Of a stretch of DNA of 5,198 nucleotides, positions 1 through 5,198 are shown one piece after another (the stretch's first letter is position 1; each line of letters begins with the position of its first letter). Source of the DNA: Bryobacterales bacterium (GTDB lineage: Bacteria > Cyanobacteriota > Vampirovibrionia > Obscuribacterales > Obscuribacteraceae); NCBI GenBank assembly GCA_903970295.1, contig CAJCHQ010000154.1, positions 1 through 5,198 on the forward strand. The letters are read 5' to 3'. The notes under the pieces are model-generated. The model was not told the origin of the DNA. It was given only the letters and a program-made list of their open reading frames with translations, and did no database searches. Made by a program: the position numbers and the translations under genes.

Positions 1-568
1 CGTTGCCCATATCGAGATCACCCTCGAACAGGCTCAGCAGCGTGTCTTCAAACTCTTCGATCGACTTGTCGAATTCATCGAAGAGAACGATTGTCGTCTT
101 ATTTTTCGAGCCTTTTCGCGAAGCCTCGAGACTTTCTTGCGAGAGCTTCGCGGAACGATCGCGGATGCCCCGTTTCTTTTGTTCGATCACAGCCGGATCA
201 CTGGCGTCTTTGTAGCCCTTGTAACCGGCTGGCGCACCAATCAGTTGGCTGATCCGGTGTTCTTCTTTGTAGGCCGCCATGTTGACTTTGACGAAGGCAT
301 CATCGCGACCGTGGAGCAAACGCGCGACTTCCCTGACAGTTGATGTTTTACCGACACCGTTGGGTCCCAATAAATAGGCGATGAAAACGGGCAATTTCTT
401 GTCGCGCAAGAGACTGTTTGCTCGAGCAACAGCGCGAGCGGCAAGTGCGACTCCACCTGCTTGACCGATAATGCGCATCGCCAGTTGTTCTTGCGCATTG
501 CGCTTGGTCGAGCTGGGCACACCGGTCTTCAAACGAATTCTTTTTCCTGTTGACTTGATGTTATGCAT
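1..568 (-). CDS. Stand-alone AAA+ ATPase, ClpA/ClpB D2-like (5' part only)
   Basis: The gene starts at ATG 568 and runs off the left edge, giving 189 residues with no stop. It begins with a short basic tail (about 1-30), then an RIIGQ-type AAA_2 entry at 32-36. The Walker A motif GPNGVGKT lies at 68-75, a GAPAGYKGY segment matching the Clp D2 substrate-gripping pore loop at 111-119, and the Walker B motif TIVLFDEFDK at 159-168 with D164/E165. This order is that of the second ATPase domain of ClpB/ClpA; no Clp N-domain or D1 precedes it, so it is a single-ring-type protein. Between pore loop and Walker B there are roughly 20 more, mostly charged, residues than in ClpB as I recall it. The start is supported by GAGGA at 573-577, five bases upstream. 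It lies 70 bp downstream of the CYTH gene on the same strand, so co-transcription is likely. Inferred role: ATP-driven remodelling or unfolding of a protein partner. The partner is unknown and the sensor and C-terminal parts are not visible. Confidence 0.9.
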   Translation of the reverse strand, partial: MHNIKSTGKRIRLKTGVPSSTKRNAQEQLAMRIIGQAGGVALAARAVARANSLLRDKKLPVFIAYLLGPNGVGKTSTVREVARLLHGRDDAFVKVNMAAYKEEHRISQLIGAPAGYKGYKDASDPAVIEQKKRGIRDRSAKLSQESLEASRKGSKNKTTIVLFDEFDKSIEEFEDTLLSLFEGDLDMGN

Positions 569-572
569 GGCG

Positions 573-577
573 TCCTC
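573..577 (-). promoter_or_regulatory. Ribosome binding site of the AAA+ gene
   Basis: On the minus strand GAGGA precedes ATG 568 by five bases, a good Shine-Dalgarno match. It fixes the start of the ATPase, since the reading frame remains open further upstream. The right edge of the site is only two bases from a perfect inverted repeat. Confidence 0.7.
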
Positions 578-579
578 GT

Positions 580-600
580 AAGACCGATTCGTTCGGTCTT
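580..600 (-). repeat. Perfect inverted repeat (8-bp stem, 5-base loop) before the AAA+ start
   Basis: On the plus strand the arms are AAGACCGA (580-587) and TCGGTCTT (593-600), exact reverse complements around TTCGT. It lies between the CYTH stop and the ATPase Shine-Dalgarno. In the minus-strand transcript it is followed by ACGAGGACG rather than a run of U, so it is not a canonical intrinsic terminator. It could be an mRNA hairpin tuning translation or stability of the ATPase message, or a DNA dyad operator for an internal promoter. The structure is seen directly; the function is inferred. Confidence 0.6.
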
Positions 601-638
601 TGAACTTCTTTGTTGAATTTTGATTCCGGGCAGTGTTT

Positions 639-1229
639 CTACTGCGAACTCTCGTTCAGCATTTGCTGATAAGACATAGCCCACGGCTCGCGCTCTTCGT
701 CGAGCAGTGTTTTTGCTAATTCGTTGATTTTGAGACGCGCGGCAGCGACGTCTGCATCGTCAGTAATTAAGATCTCAATCTCCATGTAGTTGCCCGAATA
801 TTGACCGATATCAGTCACTGCATCCAGAGCAACGGTGACCTTGAATCCATTTGGTAAATCGCCTTTGTAGAAAGTGCGCTTCTTACTCAGTTTCTTGAGC
901 GGCTTGGCATTGAGCCGTTCCACAACGGCCATGACACAATCTCGCACGCTCGTGGGCAAATCATCTTCTTGTTCACGTCGTTCTTTGCCGTTCGCGACTT
1001 CCACCCATGTCTTCTGCGTGAGGAAATGTCGAATCGTGCGATCTCCATGCTCATCACGTATGCGAATCATGTCGCCTGGCTTTTCAACCGGTATGAACGT
1101 GTCTGCTTCGGTAAGATCGCCGACCCATTCGAATTGCAGTCGTTCCGTCAAGCGCGTGCGCATTTCATCGTACTCCTGGTTGGAAAGCCGAAATTTGCGC
1201 TCAACTTCGTAACGAGCTTGGTCAGACAT
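639..1229 (-). CDS. CYTH-domain protein (CyaB-like adenylate cyclase / triphosphatase family)
   Basis: A 196-residue triphosphate tunnel metalloenzyme. The hallmark ExExK motif is E8-V-E10-R-K12 near the N-terminus. Further family positions follow: R56-I-R58, K73, the REQE segment at 85-88, KKR at 106-108, the LDAVTDIG stretch at 125-132 with D126, and the EIE pair E140/E142. With basic and acidic tunnel residues all present, the protein is probably active. Known family members convert ATP to cAMP (class IV cyclases) or hydrolyse thiamine triphosphate, tripolyphosphate or other triphosphates with a divalent metal; sequence alone does not decide which. It is expected to be cytoplasmic, as no signal or membrane segment is seen. 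I chose ATG 1229 because the CYTH fold begins within a few residues of it; the frame stays open to a TTG at 1304, but that adds 25 Arg/Ser-rich residues with no family match. The Shine-Dalgarno before 1229 is weak (AGG, 12 bases upstream). It heads an apparent operon with the AAA+ gene. Confidence 0.85.
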   Translation of the reverse strand: MSDQARYEVERKFRLSNQEYDEMRTRLTERLQFEWVGDLTEADTFIPVEKPGDMIRIRDEHGDRTIRHFLTQKTWVEVANGKERREQEDDLPTSVRDCVMAVVERLNAKPLKKLSKKRTFYKGDLPNGFKVTVALDAVTDIGQYSGNYMEIEILITDDADVAAARLKINELAKTLLDEEREPWAMSYQQMLNESSQ

Positions 1230-1416
1230 GCGGATACATTGCCTGGAAAGGGGCCTCGACAGTCTACCAAAAAGACCCGAGGCACGGTTCGATCGCACCA
1301 GCAAAGGCGGTCGAACGGATTCCGAATATGAGTGGAGTGGTGCCTTGAGTGCCTGAATTCAAAACAGAAGAGATAGGCCCCCACTGTATCGGTCACACAA
1401 ACAGAAACCTAGAACT

Positions 1417-1458
1417 CAACCGAAAATCACTTGTCAACCGGCGTGTGAGAGACAACCG
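1417..1458. repeat. Three CAACCG direct repeats at 18-bp spacing
   Basis: CAACCG occurs at 1417-1422, 1435-1440 and 1453-1458, exactly 18 bp apart. Copies 1 and 3 are followed closely by ATCAC, and a related CACCGG follows at 1463-1468. The regular spacing in a divergent promoter region suggests an operator with iterated binding sites. The 6-mer is short and also occurs inside the CYTH gene near 1085, so chance is a real alternative. Confidence 0.3.
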
Positions 1459-1513
1459 CAATCACCGGCTGATGACGATTGCGAACGCTGGCTAAGTCGG
1501 GAACTGTTTCATC

Positions 1514-1543
1514 TTGACTAGCTTGGGTTTCAAGGATTCTAAC
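1514..1543 (+). promoter_or_regulatory. Candidate sigma70-type promoter, plus strand
   Basis: A TTGACT hexamer (1514-1519, five of six to the -35 consensus) is followed after 18 bp by TCTAAC (1538-1543, four of six to the -10 consensus). It points toward the 148-residue gene and, if used, would leave a leader of roughly 240 bases before its start. No nearer promoter is clearly better. The prediction is weak and rests only on consensus matching. Confidence 0.3.
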
Positions 1544-1774
1544 GAAATAATAAATGCACCCGCTCGCACTGGCTTTACCAACAAAACCCAAAGCGGTTCT
1601 GCCTTAACTTGACAGCCAGCCAGTTGCAACCATCAGCCGAAAGCCAAATTATCGGCGCCAACAAACAACATCACGTTGTCGAGTGGTACCAAATACGATG
1701 TCAGGCGTTTAACTGTATCCGCGACATGGGAATTCCTTAATCATCAAGCTCAAATCCCGTCTCTACTAGAAACA

Positions 1775-1780
1775 CCGAGG
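1775..1780 (+). promoter_or_regulatory. Ribosome binding site choosing ATG 1788
   Basis: CCGAGG at 1775-1780 sits seven bases before ATG 1788. The alternative in-frame TTG at 1782 would be only one base away from this site, so the ATG is the better start. Confidence 0.65.
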
Positions 1781-1787
1781 TTTGATT

Positions 1788-2234
1788 ATGCCATTCGAGA
1801 CAATTCCGTGTCGCCCTGAATCTGTGGTCGCTCCCAGCCAGCAGCAGCAATTTCGCCAAATTTACGAAGAGTTCTATGCCGGTCAGAGTTCCACCGCAAA
1901 ATACTCGATGGTGCCCAGTGCCACCCTTTACGTTGAGCAATTCGAACGAGTCAAAAGCAACAAAGACCTGCACAAAGTTCCAACAGCCGAAAACAATCGC
2001 TTCGATGTCAGCAAGTATCTAACCCGCAGCCGGGACGAATGGACAATTTTAGAAGAGCTGGTCAGCCGCTCCCGCCAGCGGGAGGCCGAACGTTTGTTTC
2101 TCAGCCGGCAGTCCAGCCAATCTGCGCTGGAGGAATTTTATGCGAAATTGCGCCCGGCTCTCACTCGAATTGAACTGTTCTTCTCCCTCGTTCGTTGCGA
2201 ATTTCAAATGGCGCGGGCAGTGCTTTCGCGATAA
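1788..2234 (+). CDS. Hypothetical protein, 148 residues
   Basis: I do not recognise this protein. The start at ATG 1788 is supported by the GAGG just upstream; two extra codons from TTG 1782 are unlikely. The N-terminal third is polar, with a four-Gln run followed by an aromatic, acidic stretch containing IYEEFY. The middle is Lys/Asn/Asp-rich. The C-terminal half (about 80-148) is Arg/Glu/Leu-rich and looks mostly helical, ending in a more hydrophobic helix with IELFFSLVRCEF. No signal peptide, transmembrane segment or metal-binding motif is evident. A second FYA-type segment (EEFYAKL, C-terminal half) echoes the EEFYAGQ of the N-terminal part, which may reflect a weak internal repeat or coincidence. 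It is 36 bp upstream of a 63-residue gene on the same strand, suggesting co-transcription. It is judged real because of length, ribosome binding site and operon-like spacing. Confidence 0.65.
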   Translation: MPFETIPCRPESVVAPSQQQQFRQIYEEFYAGQSSTAKYSMVPSATLYVEQFERVKSNKDLHKVPTAENNRFDVSKYLTRSRDEWTILEELVSRSRQREAERLFLSRQSSQSALEEFYAKLRPALTRIELFFSLVRCEFQMARAVLSR

Positions 2235-2270
2235 ACTCTGTGTTCACTATTAAAGGTCAGGGAGAAAATC

Positions 2271-2462
2271 ATGTTTCATTCTGAAGCAGAGCAGATAATT
2301 CGAAAGGCCCTCGAAGAGACGGGCGCCACATTCACCGAAGAACAAATCCAGGCCATGTGTATGGTCATGACCAAGATTGCCGCACGCACGGTAGAAGAGG
2401 CCTTCGCTAACTGGCGCCCAAATTCCGGCGGCAGCGGTGGCGGACCCAGATACTTCGCATAA
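2271..2462 (+). CDS. Small hypothetical protein, 63 residues, Gly-rich tail
   Basis: I do not recognise this protein. It starts at ATG 2271, with a GGGAG element (about 2260-2264) at good distance upstream. Residues 1-48 look like two amphipathic helices joined by a short turn (around TGATFTEEQ), containing a Met/Cys cluster (AMCMVM). Residues 50-63 form a flexible Ser/Gly-rich tail ending in PRYFA. This architecture suits a small cytoplasmic adaptor or oligomerising protein, but that is inference only. It lies 36 bp after the 148-residue gene and 80 bp before the M20D amidohydrolase, all on the plus strand. The good ribosome binding site and the protein-like sequence favour a genuine gene. 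Confidence 0.6.
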   Translation: MFHSEAEQIIRKALEETGATFTEEQIQAMCMVMTKIAARTVEEAFANWRPNSGGSGGGPRYFA

Positions 2463-2542
2463 TCGCCAATCTCCAGGCGCAAATCGGTAGCCGCTGAGGC
2501 ACTTGGCATATTGTGCCGCCTTCCAATCTCACGGAACAGAAT

Positions 2543-3745
2543 ATGACCGGTCATTCGGATATCGTCTCTAAGGCGAAAAAATTGCAGCCCGAGATCGTCG
2601 AGCTGCGTCGACACCTGCATCAGCATCCCGAACTCAGCTTCAACGAAATCGAGACCGCGAAATTGAGCGGGAACAGACTGGAAAGCGCCGAATTCAAGAT
2701 CACCAAAGGCATCGGCAAAACGGGCGTTCTGGGAGATCTCGGTGATGGTCCGATTGTCGGAATTCGCGCCGACATGGACGCCTTACCGATCGAAGAAAAG
2801 AATCAAACAGCGTATACGTCAAAAATTGACGGCGTCATGCACGCTTGCGGTCACGATGCTCATGTAGCATGCGCCATGGCCACTGCCAAGATTTTAGCCT
2901 CGTCGCGCGACAGATTTAAGGGTGGCATCCGGATGCTCATGCAGCCGGCGGAGGAATTCAGCGACAAAGACGGTAAATCTGGTGCCCGTCGAATGATCGA
3001 AGATGACGCCATGAAAAACGTTCAAGCCATGATTGGATTGCACATGGACGGCAGCATGCCGGCCGGCAAGATCGGTCTGTGCGCCGGTCCAATGATGGCG
3101 GCAGTAATGAGCTTCACGGTCGAGATTTACGGTAAGGGCGGGCACGGTGCGTTCCCCGAGACAACGATCGATGCAGTTGTTTTAGGCACTAATGTCGTGC
3201 AAGCCATTCAGCAAATCATTTCCAGGCGAGTAGCCGCCACCGACCCGGCAATCATCACCATCGGCTCGTTTCAAAGCTCCAGCGTGCGCGGCAATGTGAT
3301 ATCAGAACAAGTCACACTGCAAGGAACCTATCGCACTTTTGACAAAGACGTGGCAAAAACGATTCGTCACGAAATCGAATCAGCTTGTTCGATCGTTCGC
3401 TCCACAGGCGGTGACTACAAGATTCACTATGATGACGGATATCCGGCGCTGGTCACCGACCCGAAGATCGTGGATGTGATGCGGCAAGCTGCTGTAGACA
3501 TCATCGGAGAAGAAAATGTGATCACTCTCAAGCCTAAATGTTGGAGTGAAGATTTTTCAATGTTCGCTGAAATGGCGCCTGCCGCTTTCATGTTTCTTGG
3601 CGGAGCGCCAGGCAACGCGGTGCACGACCACGCCTTCTTTCCGCACCATACGCCGACATTCGATATCGATGAATCAGGCTTATGGATTGGCTCGGCGATC
3701 ATGGCAGAGACAGCACTGCGCCTGCAGGCGATGTTGCGCCGGTAG
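2543..3745 (+). CDS. M20D-family metal-dependent amidohydrolase
   Basis: A 400-residue two-domain enzyme of the family containing hippurate hydrolase, indole-3-acetyl-amino-acid hydrolase and N-acetyl-diaminopimelate deacetylase. These hydrolyse the amide bond of N-acyl amino acids using two divalent metal ions. Signatures in order: RRHLHQHPELSFNE at 22-35, RADMDALPI at 75-83, the metal-binding HACGHDAH at 100-107 (C102, H104), QPAEE at 134-138 (base E137, ligand E138), GLH at 165-167 (H167), the dimerisation-domain GKGGHGAFPE segment, and HHTPTFDIDE at 368-377 (likely ligand H369). All catalytic positions are present, and the length is normal. Between QPAEE and the following GAR the loop is longer than usual (SDKDGKS). 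ATG 2543 is preferred over an in-frame GTG at 2513 because GGAA (2533-2536) precedes it at good spacing. The substrate is unknown. No signal peptide is seen, so it should be cytoplasmic. Confidence 0.9.
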   Translation: MTGHSDIVSKAKKLQPEIVELRRHLHQHPELSFNEIETAKLSGNRLESAEFKITKGIGKTGVLGDLGDGPIVGIRADMDALPIEEKNQTAYTSKIDGVMHACGHDAHVACAMATAKILASSRDRFKGGIRMLMQPAEEFSDKDGKSGARRMIEDDAMKNVQAMIGLHMDGSMPAGKIGLCAGPMMAAVMSFTVEIYGKGGHGAFPETTIDAVVLGTNVVQAIQQIISRRVAATDPAIITIGSFQSSSVRGNVISEQVTLQGTYRTFDKDVAKTIRHEIESACSIVRSTGGDYKIHYDDGYPALVTDPKIVDVMRQAAVDIIGEENVITLKPKCWSEDFSMFAEMAPAAFMFLGGAPGNAVHDHAFFPHHTPTFDIDESGLWIGSAIMAETALRLQAMLRR

Positions 3746-3759
3746 GGTGCCTCTAACGC
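3746..3759. other. Convergent 14-bp gap between the M20D gene and dapE
   Basis: The plus-strand stop TAG (3743-3745) and the minus-strand stop TGA (3762-3760) face each other across 14 bases. There is no hairpin or T-run, so transcription from either side probably runs into the opposite gene or ends by another route. Confidence 0.6.
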
Positions 3760-4902
3760 TCAAATCAATTGCTCGATGATCCGTTCATAAATCGAACTGA
3801 GCGTATCAATATCACCCACCCGCGCGCACTCGTCGATCTTGTGAATGGTGGCATTGACTAACCCCACTTCGATCACCTGCGCTCCAGTGGGTGCCACGAA
3901 GCGCCCGTCAGATGTGCCACCTTCGGTCGACAGTCGCGCCTCAATGCCAGTCACCTCTTTAATAGCCGTTCTCGCAGCGTGAAGCAGCTCACCACCCGAG
4001 GTCAGAAAGGGCAGTCCCGACAGTCGCCACGTCAAATCATATTTCAACGCGTGTTTGTCCAGAATCGCCTGCACGCGCGATTGCAAAATCTCTGGAGTGA
4101 GCGCTGTCGAAAACCGAAAGTTGAACACGACATCCAGTGTTCCCGGAATCACGTTGTCCGCCCCGGTTCCTCCGTGTACATTCGAGATCTGAAAACCTGT
4201 CGGATCAAAAAATTCACTCCCTTTATCCCAAGTTTGCCCACACAAATCAGCTATCGCAGCAGACGCGAGATGAATCGGATTAGCTGCCCGGTCAGGATAA
4301 GCCACGTGTCCCTGTACACCATGCACGACTAATTTGCCGCTCAAAGACCCGCGCCGACCATTCTTGATCGTGTCACCGACATGACTCGTGGCCGAAGGCT
4401 CACCGACTAGACACCACTTGATGCCGATGCCCTGCTCTTTAAATCGTTCCATCACTTTCGGCACGCCATTAACGCCTGTGCCCTCCTCATCACTGGTGAG
4501 GACCAACGCCACAGAGCCAAGACGTTCCTTGTGCTCAAGGGCGGCATATCTCTCAAGAGCCGTAACCATCGCCGCGACACCGCTCTTCATATCCGCAGCT
4601 CCGCGTCCGTACAGCATGCCGTTGAGGAGCGTCGCCGTGAATGGTGGCGTTTGCCACTGCTCTTCCGGTCCTGGCGGAACAACGTCCGTGTGCCCAAGGA
4701 AAACTAGCAACGGCTCGGAGTCGCCCAGACGCGCATAGAGATTATCAGTGTCATCAAAGCGCCAATGCTCGATCGTAAAGCCAGCTGCTGCCAAACGTTT
4801 GGCAATAATTGTCTGGCAACCTTGATCAAGTGGCGTCACCGAGGGCCGAGTGATCAGATCAATCGTCAATTGCACTGTGGCGGAAAGCGCGTCCTTAGCC
4901 AT
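3760..4902 (-). CDS. dapE: Succinyl-diaminopimelate desuccinylase
   Basis: A 380-residue M20A-family enzyme hydrolysing N-succinyl-LL-2,6-diaminopimelate to LL-diaminopimelate and succinate, in the succinylase branch of lysine and meso-DAP synthesis. The metal-site set of characterised DapE is complete: H71 in GHTDVVP, D104 in GRGAADMKSG, base E139 and ligand E140 in DEEG, E168 in VGEPS, and H354 in NATIHKIDE. The substrate-binding and dimerisation segments, including IKNGRRGSL, GHVAYP and GGTSDGRF, are also intact. Length matches the E. coli enzyme (about 375). ATG 4902 is preferred; an in-frame TTG at 4905 sits one codon upstream but inside the end of dapD. The ATG overlaps the dapD stop by one base (TGATG), which suggests translational coupling, as the Shine-Dalgarno is only a weak CGAGA. 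It acts in the cytoplasm and ends 14 bp from the convergent M20D gene. Identification is firm. Confidence 0.97.
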   Translation of the reverse strand: MAKDALSATVQLTIDLITRPSVTPLDQGCQTIIAKRLAAAGFTIEHWRFDDTDNLYARLGDSEPLLVFLGHTDVVPPGPEEQWQTPPFTATLLNGMLYGRGAADMKSGVAAMVTALERYAALEHKERLGSVALVLTSDEEGTGVNGVPKVMERFKEQGIGIKWCLVGEPSATSHVGDTIKNGRRGSLSGKLVVHGVQGHVAYPDRAANPIHLASAAIADLCGQTWDKGSEFFDPTGFQISNVHGGTGADNVIPGTLDVVFNFRFSTALTPEILQSRVQAILDKHALKYDLTWRLSGLPFLTSGGELLHAARTAIKEVTGIEARLSTEGGTSDGRFVAPTGAQVIEVGLVNATIHKIDECARVGDIDTLSSIYERIIEQLI

Positions 4903-4904
4903 CA
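4900..4904 (-). other. dapD/dapE TGATG stop-start overlap
   Basis: Read on the minus strand, TGA of dapD (4904-4902) and ATG of dapE (4902-4900) share one base. Such overlaps usually allow the ribosome finishing the upstream gene to reinitiate, keeping the two enzymes in proportion. The sequence is direct; the coupling is inferred. Confidence 0.75.
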
Positions 4905-5198
4905 AATGTCTCGTAAAAGCTCGTTGATGCCCACTTTGGAACGAGTCTTCTCATCGACTTGTTTGACGATCACAGCGCAATATAGGCTGTGCGATCCGTC
5001 CTTAGCAGGCAAATTACCTGCGACTACCACAGCACCCCTGGGCACTCGACCATATGTAATTTCGCCAGTCTGACGATTCAAGATCTTGGTACTCTGCCCG
5101 AGATAGACACCCATCGAGATCACAGCGCCTTCCTCGACAATCACGCCCTCGGCTACTTCCGAGCGCGCACCGATAAAACAATTGTCTTCGATAATCGT
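4902..5198 (-). CDS. dapD: Tetrahydrodipicolinate N-succinyltransferase (C-terminal part)
   Basis: This is the C-terminal 98 residues of DapD (normally about 270). The gene continues past the right edge and the start is not visible. The enzyme transfers succinyl from succinyl-CoA to 2,3,4,5-tetrahydrodipicolinate. The segment begins [15 protein letters not shown], typical of the left-handed beta-helix hexapeptide repeats, and continues through [14 protein letters not shown] and [13 protein letters not shown], the SLYCAVIVK strand and a C-terminal tail VGINELLR. It resembles the E. coli enzyme closely over this stretch, judged by eye. The fold forms a trimer, with the CoA and substrate sites between subunits. 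Its TGA (4904-4902) overlaps the dapE start, so the two steps of the succinylase route are encoded in one operon. Confidence 0.96.
   Translation of the reverse strand, partial: TIIEDNCFIGARSEVAEGVIVEEGAVISMGVYLGQSTKILNRQTGEITYGRVPRGAVVVAGNLPAKDGSHSLYCAVIVKQVDEKTRSKVGINELLRDI

Larger units (their letters stand above)
1230..1787. other. Divergent intergenic region, no gene seen
   Basis: About 560 bp separate the minus-strand CYTH gene from the plus-strand 148-residue gene, so it must hold promoters for both directions unless the units are transcribed from elsewhere. I found no convincing open frame here: plus-strand ATG frames end after a few to 17 codons without a good ribosome binding site. 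There is no tRNA-like or rRNA-like sequence. It contains a candidate plus-strand promoter near 1514-1543, three CAACCG copies at exact 18-bp steps (1417-1458), an inverted-repeat pair ACTGGCT/AGCCAGT (1568-1574 and 1618-1624), and a small dyad ACAAC/GTTGT (1665-1679). None has an assigned function. Confidence 0.6.

Noticed and set aside
241..522. 93-residue minus-strand open frame
   Set aside because: It lies in another frame of the AAA+ ATPase, whose own frame carries Walker A, pore loop and Walker B motifs.
580..600. Hairpin as an intrinsic terminator between CYTH and AAA+ genes
   Set aside because: No U-run follows on the minus-strand transcript; on the plus strand there is no gene for it to terminate.
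1230..1304. N-terminal extension of the CYTH protein from a TTG
   Set aside because: The 25 extra residues are Arg/Ser-rich, match nothing in the family, and the CYTH domain starts right after ATG 1229.
969..1331. 120-residue plus-strand open frame
   Set aside because: Antisense shadow of the CYTH gene; no family resemblance and no convincing start.
1148..1396. 82-residue minus-strand open frame upstream of the CYTH gene
   Set aside because: Overlaps the start of the CYTH gene in another frame and has low-quality, Cys/His/Arg-rich sequence without a supported start.
1551..1607. 17-codon frame resembling a leader peptide
   Set aside because: No ribosome binding site at proper distance and no attenuator structure or regulatory codon run.
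1609..1614. Perfect TTGACA -35 hexamer
   Set aside because: No acceptable -10 element at 15 to 19 bp downstream on the plus strand.
1737..1973. 78-residue minus-strand open frame
   Set aside because: Mostly antisense to the 148-residue gene, which has the better start signal.
4388..4738. 116-residue plus-strand open frame
   Set aside because: Antisense to dapE, whose complete active-site set shows the real frame.

Overview
The window looks like a chromosomal segment from a Gram-negative bacterium of moderate GC content. It is densely coded apart from one divergent intergenic region of about 560 bp. The strongest taxonomic hint is a dapD-dapE pair of the succinylase lysine/diaminopimelate pathway. 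Its sequence resembles, from memory, gammaproteobacterial enzymes, but this hint is weak and I do not name a lineage.

Layout, left to right. On the minus strand, reading out of the window at base 1, is the first third of a stand-alone AAA+ ATPase of the ClpA/ClpB second-domain type (1-568). Just upstream of it on the same strand is a complete CYTH-domain (CyaB/thiamine-triphosphatase-like) gene (639-1229). The two are separated by about 70 bp that contain a perfect 8-bp-stem inverted repeat next to the AAA+ ribosome binding site. A long intergenic region (1230-1787) separates this minus-strand pair from a plus-strand set. The plus-strand set is an unrecognised 148-residue protein (1788-2234), an unrecognised 63-residue protein with a Gly-rich tail (2271-2462), and an M20D-family metal-dependent amidohydrolase (2543-3745). 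Fourteen bases after the amidohydrolase stop, and convergent with it, is dapE (3760-4902, minus). Upstream of dapE is the C-terminal third of dapD (4902-5198, minus, running off the right edge). dapD and dapE share a TGATG stop/start overlap.

How they work together. DapD succinylates tetrahydrodipicolinate, and DapE later removes the succinyl group to give LL-diaminopimelate for lysine and peptidoglycan; the overlap implies translational coupling. The CYTH enzyme and AAA+ ATPase are probably co-transcribed, but their joint role is unknown. A link between a nucleotide- or triphosphate-processing enzyme and a Clp-like unfoldase is the most speculative and most interesting idea here. The two small proteins may form a transcription unit with the M20D amidohydrolase, whose substrate cannot be told from sequence alone. 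I saw no mobile element, CRISPR array, tRNA or rRNA.
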